32,605 nt of DNA from a bacterium (GTDB taxonomy: Bacteria; Acidobacteriota; Terriglobia; Terriglobales; Acidobacteriaceae): assembly GCA_026225095.1 (NCBI GenBank), contig JAMFSC010000175.1:1-32605 (forward strand). Direction: 5' to 3'. Under the pieces are notes generated by a model. That model did not search any database and was not told the origin of the DNA. It saw only the letters and a program-made list of their open reading frames with translations. Of the stretch, positions 23,808 through 30,729 are shown in pieces; the stretch's first letter is position 1, and each line of letters starts with the position of its first letter. A program made the position numbers and the translations under genes.

Positions 23808-24677
23808 TCACGCACGAGCGCGCACCCCGCCAACCGACCGTCCCACAACCATCAGTCCGCCGCCAGCGGCGACCGCGGAACCGTCGTGGCTCGACCCTAT
23901 ACTCGAAAGAATCTCCGACCCAAGCTCAACCTGTCTCTCCGATCGCACGCCCTTTCGGGAACCGGGTACGACGCCCCCGACCGACGCGCCAATCTGGTAG
24001 CCCTCGCCGCGCACGGTCTCGATCACAGACTCCGGCGCTACATGCGGGCCGGATTGGTTCGAATGAACCGACGCCAGCTTCTTTCTCAGATAGTTTACGT
24101 AGACATCCACCACATTCGTTCCGGCGTCTGGCGACATCTGCCAAACCTCCTGCAGTAGCTCGCTCCGGCTACAGCAACGTCCCCTTCGCTGCAGCAGGTA
24201 TTCCAGCAGGGAGAACTCCTTGACAGTCAGATCGATCGGCTGTCCCGAACGGGTCACCTTGCGCTCCATTCGGTTTAGCTCCACATCGCCCGAGCGTAGC
24301 ACCGGGTCGGCGTACTGTTCCCTCCGTCTCAGCAGGGCGCGACAACGCGCTGTCAACTCAAACAAAGAAAAAGGCTTCATCAAAATATCGTCCGCGCCAA
24401 GATTCAAACAGCGCACCCGCTCCTCCACCTGGGCTCTGCCCGTGAGGACTATGACCGCCATGCCGGCGTAGAGCCCCTGCATCGCAGCAAGCACCTCCAC
24501 GCCGTCGCGTTTCGGGAGGCCAAGGTCGAGAACCATCAGATCAGGTCGCTGAGTTGCAGCATGTTCCAAGGCAGCCTCACCATCCGCCACCAGGGTTACG
24601 GCATGCCCCTCAAGCTTGAGCCCCTTCTGAAGAAAGGGACCTAACGACGTATCATCTTCCACAATTAGCACACGCAT
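23808..24677 (-). CDS. OmpR-family response regulator with a long C-terminal tail
   Basis: This 289-residue two-component regulator has a complete receiver: acidic pair E7-D8-D9 (MRVLIVEDD), phosphorylation Asp51 (LMVLDLGLP), Thr79 and Lys101 (ILMKPFS). A linker is followed by an OmpR/PhoB winged helix at about residues 128-230 (ELNRMERKV through the wing VIETVRGEGYQIG). After the wing a further 60 residues of Gly/Ser/Arg/Val-rich sequence are present, where most family members stop. The start at 24677 has GAGGAGAG before it. A start 15 codons earlier is unlikely. It is the first gene of the leftward cluster and is followed by the DHp protein and the sigma-54 activator. Its target promoters are not evident. 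Confidence 0.88.
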   Translation of the reverse strand: MRVLIVEDDTSLGPFLQKGLKLEGHAVTLVADGEAALEHAATQRPDLMVLDLGLPKRDGVEVLAAMQGLYAGMAVIVLTGRAQVEERVRCLNLGADDILMKPFSLFELTARCRALLRRREQYADPVLRSGDVELNRMERKVTRSGQPIDLTVKEFSLLEYLLQRRGRCCSRSELLQEVWQMSPDAGTNVVDVYVNYLRKKLASVHSNQSGPHVAPESVIETVRGEGYQIGASVGGVVPGSRKGVRSERQVELGSEILSSIGSSHDGSAVAAGGGLMVVGRSVGGVRARA

Positions 24678-25073
24678 GCTGAACTCTCCTCGCCTCTCAA
24701 CTCTTCGATCAGGTCGCATCATTCAGGCGCACCTCAAAGCACTGCCGGACGCGCTGAAAAAGGGCAATAAGTATCGCCGTCAGCCCACCCGAACCGCACT
24801 CGATACCCTCTTTCAACCCGTGGGGCCAGATGGGTTGAGGTGCGAGATAGCGAGCTTGGTTCATCTTCGTCTTTCAGGGGCGACTCGTACAGATTGTGCT
24901 CCCCGTAACTTCTCGATGTCTTCTACCTTCCTCTGCTTCCATCAGTTCAAGCAAGCCATCAGTGCGAAGGGGACACGCCGAAAGTCCCAAAAGGGGAGCG
25001 AGTCGAAGTCTTGCCATCTTGGGCCAGACCTATCAAAAAAGCCTCAGATGCTCTCGCAAAAAAAAATCGCGCA

Positions 25074-25090
25074 ATTCGCCTTTTATTCGC
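25074..25090 (+). promoter_or_regulatory. Candidate LexA operator (direct repeat) in lexA promoter
   Basis: ATTCGC occurs twice, at 25074-25079 and 25085-25090, exactly 11 bases apart and immediately before the -10 box of lexA. The spacing ATTC-N7-ATTC equals that of the alphaproteobacterial LexA site GTTC-N7-GTTC. Autoregulation by LexA is common, so this is a reasonable operator candidate, but it is unproven. Confidence 0.4.
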
Positions 25091-25096
25091 TACAAT
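25091..25096 (+). promoter_or_regulatory. lexA -10 box, leaderless arrangement
   Basis: TACAAT stands six bases before the lexA ATG, so the expected transcription start falls on or next to the A of the start codon. There is no purine-rich ribosome site between them. No good -35 hexamer is seen 16-18 bases upstream. Confidence 0.55.
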
Positions 25097-25102
25097 CTCC
25101 CC

Positions 25103-25708
25103 ATGGCAATTACAAGGCGACAAAAAGAGGTTCTCGACTTCCTCTCCGGCTTCACCCAAAAGAACGGCTATTCCCCGTCCTATGAGGAGATCGCCTCCGG
25201 CCTCGGCCTCAACTCCCTCGCCACCGTCCATAAGCACGTGACCAACCTCCAGAACAAAGGCCTCCTGCAGCGCGCCCACAATCGCAGTCGTTCCATCGAT
25301 GTGCTGCCCGCCCGCTCCAGCAAGAAAGGCTTCGAGCGGCTTCCCCTGCTCGGACGCATCGCCGCCGGTAAGCCTGTCGAGGCAATAGAGACCGCTGAAT
25401 CCATCTCGCTCGGGGATATCATCGGAAATCGCGAGGTGTTCGCCCTGGAGGTGCGCGGCGACTCCATGCGCGATGAACACATCGTGAGCGGAGACTACGT
25501 CCTAGTGGAACGCACCCGCACCGCCCGCGAAGGTGAGATCATCGTTGCGCTTATCGACGGCGCCGACGCCACGCTCAAGCGCTTCTACCGCGAGGGAAAC
25601 ATGATACGCCTGCAGCCTTCCAACCGGGAGATGGCGCCTATCTATGCCCCAGCCGCCAACGTCAGCATTCAGGGCAAGGTTCTTGGAGTTCTGCGCAAGT
25701 ACGCATGA
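25103..25708 (+). CDS. lexA: SOS repressor LexA
   Basis: This 201-residue repressor of DNA-damage genes cleaves itself when stimulated by RecA filaments. The N-terminal winged helix-turn-helix is clear (TRRQKEVLDFLSGFTQKNGY then SPSYEEIASGLGLNSLATVH). The cleavage site is Ala88-Gly89 (GRIAAGKP). The catalytic Ser121 is in VRGDSMRDEHI and Lys159 in DATLKRFYR. The length matches other LexA proteins. I chose the ATG at 25103 because it begins right at the conserved N-terminus. The frame is open upstream to 24896, but that extension is not LexA-like. There is no ribosome site, and a -10 box lies six bases upstream. It is divergent from the flagellar regulators, and uvrB lies about 5 kb further on. 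Confidence 0.96.
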   Translation: MAITRRQKEVLDFLSGFTQKNGYSPSYEEIASGLGLNSLATVHKHVTNLQNKGLLQRAHNRSRSIDVLPARSSKKGFERLPLLGRIAAGKPVEAIETAESISLGDIIGNREVFALEVRGDSMRDEHIVSGDYVLVERTRTAREGEIIVALIDGADATLKRFYREGNMIRLQPSNREMAPIYAPAANVSIQGKVLGVLRKYA

Positions 25709-25826
25709 AATTGCACCCCAACAAAGACGCTATCCACCCCACGGAACCAAAGTCGCCCAGCCTTCGTACCATCCCCTGACACCAGTTCTTCGGCGTCGAC
25801 AAGAGATCCGTCAAGGGGTATGGACC

Positions 25827-27032
25827 ATGAACACGCAGCGCAGGAAAAAATCGAAGCTCTGGCTCTGGATCCTCCTTTCGGTCGTCGCCGTCGGAGCCCT
25901 CGCCGGAACCGCCATCGCTCGCGGCTCCAAGACCCGCCTTGAGCCCTCGCAACTCGCAAAAGTCGATCGTGGAGATGTCGCCCACTCAGTCGTCGCCACG
26001 GGCAAAGTCCAGCCCATCCTCAAGGTCGAGGTCAAATCCAAGGCCTCCGGCATCGTCACCAAGCTCTTCGTCGATGTCAACGCCCACGTCACCAAGGGGC
26101 AGGTTCTCGCCCAGCTCGACCAACAGGAGATCCTCGATCAGGTCGCCGCCCAGAAAGCTCAGCTCGCCGCCGCCGAGTCGAACGCCAACGCCGCCGACGC
26201 CGCCATCACGTTCGATCGCGTGAACGCCGAGGCGCCCGACCTCCCCATGTTCAAGCACACCTACGAACGTGCACGCGAGATGTCCTCGGCAGGCGTCGTC
26301 TCCCGCCAGACACTCGACGATGCCGAGCAGAAGTATCTCTCCGCCAAGAACACCCAGGATAAGAGTCTCGCCCAAATCACGGTCGACACCGCCCGCCTCC
26401 GTCAGGCCCAGGCCCAGGTCGCCCAGGCCCAGGCCTCGCTCAAGCAGCTCGAAGAGCAGCTCGCCTACACCACCGTTGTCTCCCCCATGGACGGAACCGT
26501 CCTCTCGCGCAACGTCGAGGTGGGCGACGCTGTCTCCTCCATCCTCGTCCTCGGTTCCACCGCCACCCTCGTCATGACCGTCGGCGACACAAGCCAGGTC
26601 TACGTGCAGGGCAAGGTCGACGAGTCGGGAATCGGCAAGATCTATCTCAACCAGCCCTCCCGGATCAAGGTGGAAAGCTTCCGTGACCACACCTTCCTCG
26701 GCCGCGTAACCCAGATCACCCCCCTCGGCGTCGAAAAGGATAACGTCACCACATTCGATACCCGCATCTCCATCGACAATCCTGGTGGCGAGTTAAAGGC
26801 CAACATGACTGCCAATGCCGAGATTCTGCTCGAGGAGCACAAGGGCGTCCTCACCATCCCGGAGCAGGCGGTAACCTACGATAAAGACCGCAACGCCAGC
26901 GTCGAAGTTCCCGACCCAAATCAGAAGTCCGGACGCCGCAAACTCACGATCACCGCCGGTCTTTCGAACGGAACCCGCACCGAGGTTCTCGCCGGCCTCA
27001 AACAAGGCGAAACAGTAGTCCTCCAGCAGTAA
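25827..27032 (+). CDS. RND/MacA-type efflux periplasmic adaptor (HlyD family)
   Basis: This 401-residue membrane-fusion protein has a short basic N-terminus, one transmembrane helix at about residues 11-30 (LWLWILLSVVAVGALAGTAI) and a periplasmic adaptor. A lipoyl half-motif follows (VEVKSKASGIVTKLFVDVNA, VTKGQVLAQLD). Next comes a long helical hairpin rich in Gln and Ala (roughly residues 95-220), then the second lipoyl half (VVSPMDGTVLSRNVEVGDAV), a beta-barrel domain and a membrane-proximal domain ending GLKQGETVVLQQ. MacA-like adaptors work with a MacB ABC transporter or an RND pump plus an outer-membrane channel. No such partner follows in the window, where the next gene encodes a repeat protein. 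Earlier in-frame codons (from 25644) overlap lexA and are rejected. Confidence 0.92.
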   Translation: MNTQRRKKSKLWLWILLSVVAVGALAGTAIARGSKTRLEPSQLAKVDRGDVAHSVVATGKVQPILKVEVKSKASGIVTKLFVDVNAHVTKGQVLAQLDQQEILDQVAAQKAQLAAAESNANAADAAITFDRVNAEAPDLPMFKHTYERAREMSSAGVVSRQTLDDAEQKYLSAKNTQDKSLAQITVDTARLRQAQAQVAQAQASLKQLEEQLAYTTVVSPMDGTVLSRNVEVGDAVSSILVLGSTATLVMTVGDTSQVYVQGKVDESGIGKIYLNQPSRIKVESFRDHTFLGRVTQITPLGVEKDNVTTFDTRISIDNPGGELKANMTANAEILLEEHKGVLTIPEQAVTYDKDRNASVEVPDPNQKSGRRKLTITAGLSNGTRTEVLAGLKQGETVVLQQ

Positions 27033-27134
27033 CCATGCCTATCAGGTAGGCACCTAATTAGATCTTCAACATCCAATCAGCACGGCATCCCAGGTAGTCC
27101 GAAGCCAGGTAGCCGGGAAGAAAGAAGGAGTCAT

Positions 27135-28010
27135 ATGTATCTGAATAAAATCGCCATCCCAACAGCAGCTCTGGCCCTCACCTTCGCCGCGACCACCGCC
27201 TTTGCCGCCGACCGCAACTTCGACCGCACCCTCTCTACCGGTCCCTCACCCAACGTCAGCGTCTCCACCGGCTCCGGCTTCGTCCACATCCATCCGGGAT
27301 CCGATAACCAGGTTCACGTCACCGGCCACCTCCATACCAATAGCGGAAGCTGGTTCTCCGGCGGCATCGGCGATGCCGACCAACGCCTCACCGAAATCGC
27401 CAATAACCCTCCCATCCACCAGAACGGCAACGACATCATCATCGGCGACCGTCAGACCCACGAGCTCTTCCGCAACATCTCCATCGACTACGAGATCACC
27501 CTCCCACGCAACACCACCCTCAGCGCCTTCAGCGGCTCCGGTGACATCGAAACGCAGGACGTAGCCCAGAACCTCCGCGCCGAGACCGGCTCCGGGTCCG
27601 TCCGCCTCCGCGGGGTCCACGGTCCAGCCAGCCTCCGCTCCGGCTCCGGAGACATCGAGCTGGACCAGGTCTCCCAGGGCGATGTGAAAGCCGAGACCGG
27701 GTCCGGATCCATCCGCCTGCACGGCGTAAACGGGGGCCTCCAGGCTCAATCCGGCTCCGGAGACATCGAGGTCGACGGCCGCATCTCCAATGACTGGCGC
27801 CTCCAGACCGGCTCCGGCTCCGTCCGCCTCACCCTGGGCCAGGACGCCCGCTTCACCCTCTCGGCCAGCACCGGCTCCGGAGACGTCCGCGTCCACCAGC
27901 CCATGATGTCTGAGTCCAGCACCAACCGCCACCACATCACCGGCTCCGTCAACGGCGGCGGCCCCAACCTCCGCGCTGGCACCGGCTCCGGAGACATCGA
28001 AATCAAGTAA
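27135..28010 (+). CDS. Secreted DUF4097-like beta-repeat protein
   Basis: This 291-residue protein has a signal peptide (hydrophobic residues about 5-20, cleavage expected after TAFA-A). The rest resembles DUF4097-type adhesin-like beta-solenoids. Short glycine-serine turns recur every 18-21 residues, alternating SGSGDIE (residues 133, 169, 206) with TGSGSVRL or TGSGSIRL (151, 188, 225) and TGSGDVRV/TGSGDIEI later (246, 283). An earlier related turn (GSGFVHI) lies at residue 46. The strands between are of similar length, so the protein should stack into a right- or left-handed sheet stack. The biological role is unknown. The ribosome site AAGGAG precedes the ATG. It follows the efflux adaptor by about 100 bases and may be co-transcribed with it. 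Confidence 0.85.
   Translation: MYLNKIAIPTAALALTFAATTAFAADRNFDRTLSTGPSPNVSVSTGSGFVHIHPGSDNQVHVTGHLHTNSGSWFSGGIGDADQRLTEIANNPPIHQNGNDIIIGDRQTHELFRNISIDYEITLPRNTTLSAFSGSGDIETQDVAQNLRAETGSGSVRLRGVHGPASLRSGSGDIELDQVSQGDVKAETGSGSIRLHGVNGGLQAQSGSGDIEVDGRISNDWRLQTGSGSVRLTLGQDARFTLSASTGSGDVRVHQPMMSESSTNRHHITGSVNGGGPNLRAGTGSGDIEIK
27531..28010 (+). repeat. Internal GSG-turn repeats of the beta-repeat protein
   Basis: At DNA level, near-identical units such as GGCTCCGGAGACATCGAG recur about every 110 bases, alternating with GGCTCCGG-TCCGTCCGCCT units. They encode eight Gly-Ser-Gly turns at 18-21-residue intervals for most of the array, with a longer gap (37 residues) before the last. Confidence 0.8.
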
Positions 28011-28038
28011 CGCTTCCTCGATCCGCCAGTCCTCCCCA

Positions 28039-28070
28039 CTCGCCCGCGTCCACACCCGGCCGCGGGCGAG
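28039..28070 (+). terminator. Hairpin terminator after the beta-repeat gene
   Basis: Perfect 10-base arms (CTCGCCCGCG at 28039-28048, CGCGGGCGAG at 28061-28070) pair around a 12-base loop. The hairpin lies 28 bases past the stop, followed by CCTCTTCT, a weak T tail. It probably ends the transcript of the adaptor and repeat genes. Confidence 0.6.
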
Positions 28071-28117
28071 CCTCTTCTACCCTGCCTGCCTGATTCGTTC
28101 CCACGCCCCGCATCTCG

Positions 28118-28123
28118 TATCGT
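28118..28123 (+). promoter_or_regulatory. Possible -10 box for the HAD gene, leaderless arrangement
   Basis: TATCGT ends six bases before the ATG at 28130, the same spacing as for lexA and the monooxygenase gene. No ribosome site and no clear -35 are present. Confidence 0.35.
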
Positions 28124-28129
28124 GGATTT

Positions 28130-28855
28130 ATGGCCGTCTCCCACCATCCCACTCATCCCCGCCTCCTCGTATTTGACCTCGACGGAACCCTCATCGACTC
28201 CCGCCAGGATCTCTGCAACTCGGTCAACGCAACCCTCACCCATCTCCATCGCCCCGCCCTCCCCGACGCAGTCATCGCCAGCTACATTGGTGACGGAGCC
28301 TCCATGCTCATCCGCCGCGCCCTCGGCGACCCCGACCGCTTCGAGCAGGCCCACCTCGACCAAGCCGTCGCCTTCTTCCTTGACTTCTACCGAGCCCACA
28401 AGCTCGACTTCACCTTCGTCTACCCCGGCGCAATCGACTCGCTCGAGACCATCCGGACCGCCCATCCCGACCTCCCCATGGCCATCCTCACCAACAAGCC
28501 TGTTCATCCCTCCCGAGACATCTGCGCCCACTTCGGACTCGACCGTTTCTTCTTCCAGAACTACGGCGGCAATTCCTTCCACACCAAGAAGCCCGACCCC
28601 CACGGCCTCGAAACCCTCATCGCCGAAGCCAACGCCATCCTGTACGATCGCGACCCCGCAACTCCACCCATCACCGCCGCCCAGACCGTCATGATCGGCG
28701 ACTCCGACGTCGACATCCTCACCGCCCGAAATGCCGGAACACGCTCCCTGGGCTGCACCTTCGGCCTCTCGCCCCACGCCCTCGCCGCCGCCCAGCCCGA
28801 CCACACCGTGGACTCGCCCTCCGACTGGCCCTCCGCGCTTTTTCCTTCCATCTGA
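28130..28855 (+). CDS. gph: HAD-family phosphoglycolate phosphatase-like hydrolase
   Basis: This 241-residue cytoplasmic phosphatase of the haloacid-dehalogenase family is most like phosphoglycolate phosphatase, which removes 2-phosphoglycolate formed during DNA repair and oxidative side reactions. Motif I is LLVFDLDGTLIDSRQDL with Asp16 and Asp18. Motif II is AILTNKPVH. The Lys motif is HTKKPDPHGLE, and motif IV is MIGDSDVDILTARNAG. The helical cap lies between motif I and II (residues about 25-95). Related PPase/Gph-like HADs share this layout, so substrate specificity is not certain. There is no ribosome site, and a TATCGT box lies six bases before the ATG. Confidence 0.85.
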   Translation: MAVSHHPTHPRLLVFDLDGTLIDSRQDLCNSVNATLTHLHRPALPDAVIASYIGDGASMLIRRALGDPDRFEQAHLDQAVAFFLDFYRAHKLDFTFVYPGAIDSLETIRTAHPDLPMAILTNKPVHPSRDICAHFGLDRFFFQNYGGNSFHTKKPDPHGLETLIAEANAILYDRDPATPPITAAQTVMIGDSDVDILTARNAGTRSLGCTFGLSPHALAAAQPDHTVDSPSDWPSALFPSI

Positions 28856-28863
28856 ACTTTTAC

Positions 28864-28892
28864 TTGCATCTCGAAAGCAATCCCTGCTAAAA
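28864..28892 (+). promoter_or_regulatory. Candidate sigma-70-type promoter for the VOC gene
   Basis: TTGCAT at 28864-28869 and CTAAAA at 28887-28892 are separated by 17 bases, about 60 bases before the ATG at 28952, in a short AT-rich patch within GC-rich DNA. The -10 is a weak match. Confidence 0.35.
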
Positions 28893-28951
28893 ATCCCCCG
28901 ACGGTCAACGCCCCCGAGGCGCGAACTCTATTCACCGACAAGGAAGTCCCT

Positions 28952-29425
28952 ATGGCCGATCTTCAGAGCCCACCCCGCATCTCTCCATTCCTCTGGTTCG
29001 ACTCCAACGCCGAAGAAGCCGCCAACTTCTACGTCTCGGTCTTCGGAAACTCGCGCATCCTCAACATTGTTCGCAGCCCCATCGAGATCACCGCCCCGGC
29101 TGGAAAGGTGCTCGTCGTCTCCTTCGATCTAGACGGTCAAACCTTCACCGCCCTCAACGGTGGCCCCGCCTTCCACTTCACCGAAGCCATCTCGTTCGTC
29201 GTCCGTTGCGAAACCCAGCAGGAGATCGACCACTTCTGGTCGGCCCTCACAGCCGACGGAGGATCTGAAGTCCAGTGCGGCTGGCTCAAGGATCGGTTCG
29301 GCCTCTCCTGGCAGGTCGTCCCCGCCCGCATCGGCGAGTACGCCGCCAATCCCAAATCCATGCAAGCCATGATGACCATGAAGAAGCTCGACATCGCCGC
29401 ACTCGAAAGCGCCGCCCAATCCTGA
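28952..29425 (+). CDS. VOC superfamily (PhnB-like) protein
   Basis: This 157-residue protein of the vicinal-oxygen-chelate superfamily is closest in pattern to the PhnB-like/3-demethylubiquinone-9 methyltransferase-like group (Pfam 06983). The first beta-alpha unit reads ISPFLWFDSNAEEAANFYVS followed by VFGNSRILNIVRS. A second module holds FTALNGGPAFHFTEAISFVV and ends LKDRFGLSWQVVPARIGEY. The family is widespread and mostly uncharacterised, with some members acting as resistance or glyoxalase-like proteins. No substrate can be named. It has a good ribosome site (AAGGAAG). The monooxygenase gene begins 27 bases downstream. Confidence 0.88.
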   Translation: MADLQSPPRISPFLWFDSNAEEAANFYVSVFGNSRILNIVRSPIEITAPAGKVLVVSFDLDGQTFTALNGGPAFHFTEAISFVVRCETQQEIDHFWSALTADGGSEVQCGWLKDRFGLSWQVVPARIGEYAANPKSMQAMMTMKKLDIAALESAAQS

Positions 29426-29440
29426 TCCGGTCGCCCGCGT

Positions 29441-29446
29441 TATATT
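29441..29446 (+). promoter_or_regulatory. -10 box of the monooxygenase gene, leaderless arrangement
   Basis: TATATT stands six bases before the ATG at 29453 within a 27-base gap that is otherwise GC-rich. There is no ribosome site. The geometry equals that of lexA. Confidence 0.5.
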
Positions 29447-29452
29447 GTCCGC

Positions 29453-30688
29453 ATGTCCTCCACCCCAACCGTCCTCCCGTCCACAACCGCATGTATCGTA
29501 GGCGGAGGTCCCGCAGGCATGATGCTCGGCCTCCTCCTCGCCCGCGCCGGTGTCCCCGTCACCGTCCTCGAGAAGCACAAGGACTTCTTCCGCGACTTCC
29601 GTGGAGACACCATCCACCCCGCCACCCTCGAGCTCATGCACCAACTTGGCCTCCTCGAAGGCCTCCTCCGACTCCCCCACCAGCAGGCCGACCACCTCAC
29701 TGCCGTCATCGGAGGCCAGCAGCTCCCGCTCGCCGACTTCACCCATCTCCCTACCCACTGCCGCTTCATCGCCCTCATGCCCCAGTGGGACCTCCTCAAC
29801 TTCCTCGCCTCCGAAGCCGCCCGGTATCCGGCTTTCCACCTCCTCATGGAGCACGAAGTCACCGCCCTCACCCGTCATGGCAACCGTGTCACCGGAGTTG
29901 AGATCCAAACCCCCACCGGCCCCGCCACACTGGCTGCAGCCCTAACCATCGGCTGCGACGGTCGCCACGCCACCACCACCGCCTCCGCCCACCTCCACAC
30001 CATCGAGACCGGCGCTCCCATCGACGTCCTCTGGTTCCGCCTCTCCCGCCACCCCAACGACCCGGAAAACGCCCTCGGCTTCCTCAACTTCGGCCAGATG
30101 CTCATCCTCATCAACCGTGGCGACTACTTTCAGTGCGGCTACGTCATCCGCAAGGACACCTTCGTCTCGCGGATCCAACACGCTGGACTCCCTGCCTTTC
30201 ACGCGTCCCTCCTCTCACTGGCCCCCTTCCTCGCCGACCGCATCGACCAGCTCGCCGCCTGGGACCAGATCAAGCTCCTCACCGTCCAGGTCAACCACCT
30301 CGAACGCTGGTCCGCCCCCGGTCTCCTCTGCATCGGAGACGCCGCCCACGCCATGTCCCCGGTCGGAGGCATCGGTATCAACCTCGCCATCCAGGACGCC
30401 GTAGCCGCCGTCAACATCCTCGCCGAGCCCCTCCTCGCAAACCTCCACCGCGGAGCCATCATCACCGAACTCACCCTCGAAAAGGTCCAGCAACGCCGCC
30501 AGCTCCCCACCCGCATCACCCAGACCTTCCAGGTAATAGCCCACCACATCCTAATGACCTTCCTCGGCAACCCCGCCCCGATGCGTCCCAACAAGATCCT
30601 CCGCACCCTGTCTTCTATCCCCCTCTTCCGCCGCACCACCGCCCGATTCATAGGCCTCGGCATCCGCCCCGAACACATCCGCCACTAA
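29453..30688 (+). CDS. FAD-dependent aromatic-ring-type monooxygenase
   Basis: This 411-residue flavoprotein belongs to the p-hydroxybenzoate hydroxylase-like family (group A monooxygenases). The FAD-binding Rossmann motif is IVGGGPAGMMLGLLLARAGV followed by PVTVLEK. The DG motif is LTIGCDGRHATTTASA, and the second FAD motif is GLLCIGDAAHAMSPVGGIGI then NLAIQDAVAA. Such enzymes hydroxylate aromatic or polyketide substrates with NAD(P)H and oxygen, and some inactivate antibiotics. The substrate is not inferable here. The C-terminal 70 residues are basic and helical. It converges on uvrB with 41 bases between stops. Confidence 0.9.
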   Translation: MSSTPTVLPSTTACIVGGGPAGMMLGLLLARAGVPVTVLEKHKDFFRDFRGDTIHPATLELMHQLGLLEGLLRLPHQQADHLTAVIGGQQLPLADFTHLPTHCRFIALMPQWDLLNFLASEAARYPAFHLLMEHEVTALTRHGNRVTGVEIQTPTGPATLAAALTIGCDGRHATTTASAHLHTIETGAPIDVLWFRLSRHPNDPENALGFLNFGQMLILINRGDYFQCGYVIRKDTFVSRIQHAGLPAFHASLLSLAPFLADRIDQLAAWDQIKLLTVQVNHLERWSAPGLLCIGDAAHAMSPVGGIGINLAIQDAVAAVNILAEPLLANLHRGAIITELTLEKVQQRRQLPTRITQTFQVIAHHILMTFLGNPAPMRPNKILRTLSSIPLFRRTTARFIGLGIRPEHIRH

Positions 30689-30702
30689 CCCTCTCGAAGG
30701 GT
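30688..30702. terminator. Small hairpin between convergent monooxygenase and uvrB
   Basis: ACCCT and AGGGT pair around a five-base loop directly after the monooxygenase stop. The stem is short and has no clear T tail. It may help separate the two convergent genes. Confidence 0.3.
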
Positions 30703-30729
30703 CTGCTGTTGATCTTCCTCGCGCCTCGT

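Larger units (their letters stand above)
24678..25102. other. Divergent intergenic region between response regulator and lexA
   Basis: This stretch of about 425 bases contains no convincing gene. It must hold the promoter of the leftward regulatory genes (not identified) and the lexA promoter at its right end. It includes a short inverted repeat (CAACCC at 24814-24819, GGGTTG at 24832-24837) with no T tail, and a run of nine A around 25058-25066. A frame open through most of it continues out of phase over lexA and has no recognisable domain. Confidence 0.45.

Noticed and set aside
24814..24837. Inverted repeat CAACCC/GGGTTG as a terminator or operator
   Set aside because: It has a six-base stem and a 12-base loop with no T tail, and is too common in GC-rich DNA to call.
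24676..25185. A 169-residue + strand frame in the response regulator-lexA gap
   Set aside because: It runs into lexA in the wrong frame, has no domain and no ribosome site.
27746..28804. A 352-residue minus-strand frame over the repeat protein and the HAD gene
   Set aside because: It is antisense to two recognisable genes, with low-complexity Gly/Val/Glu sequence.
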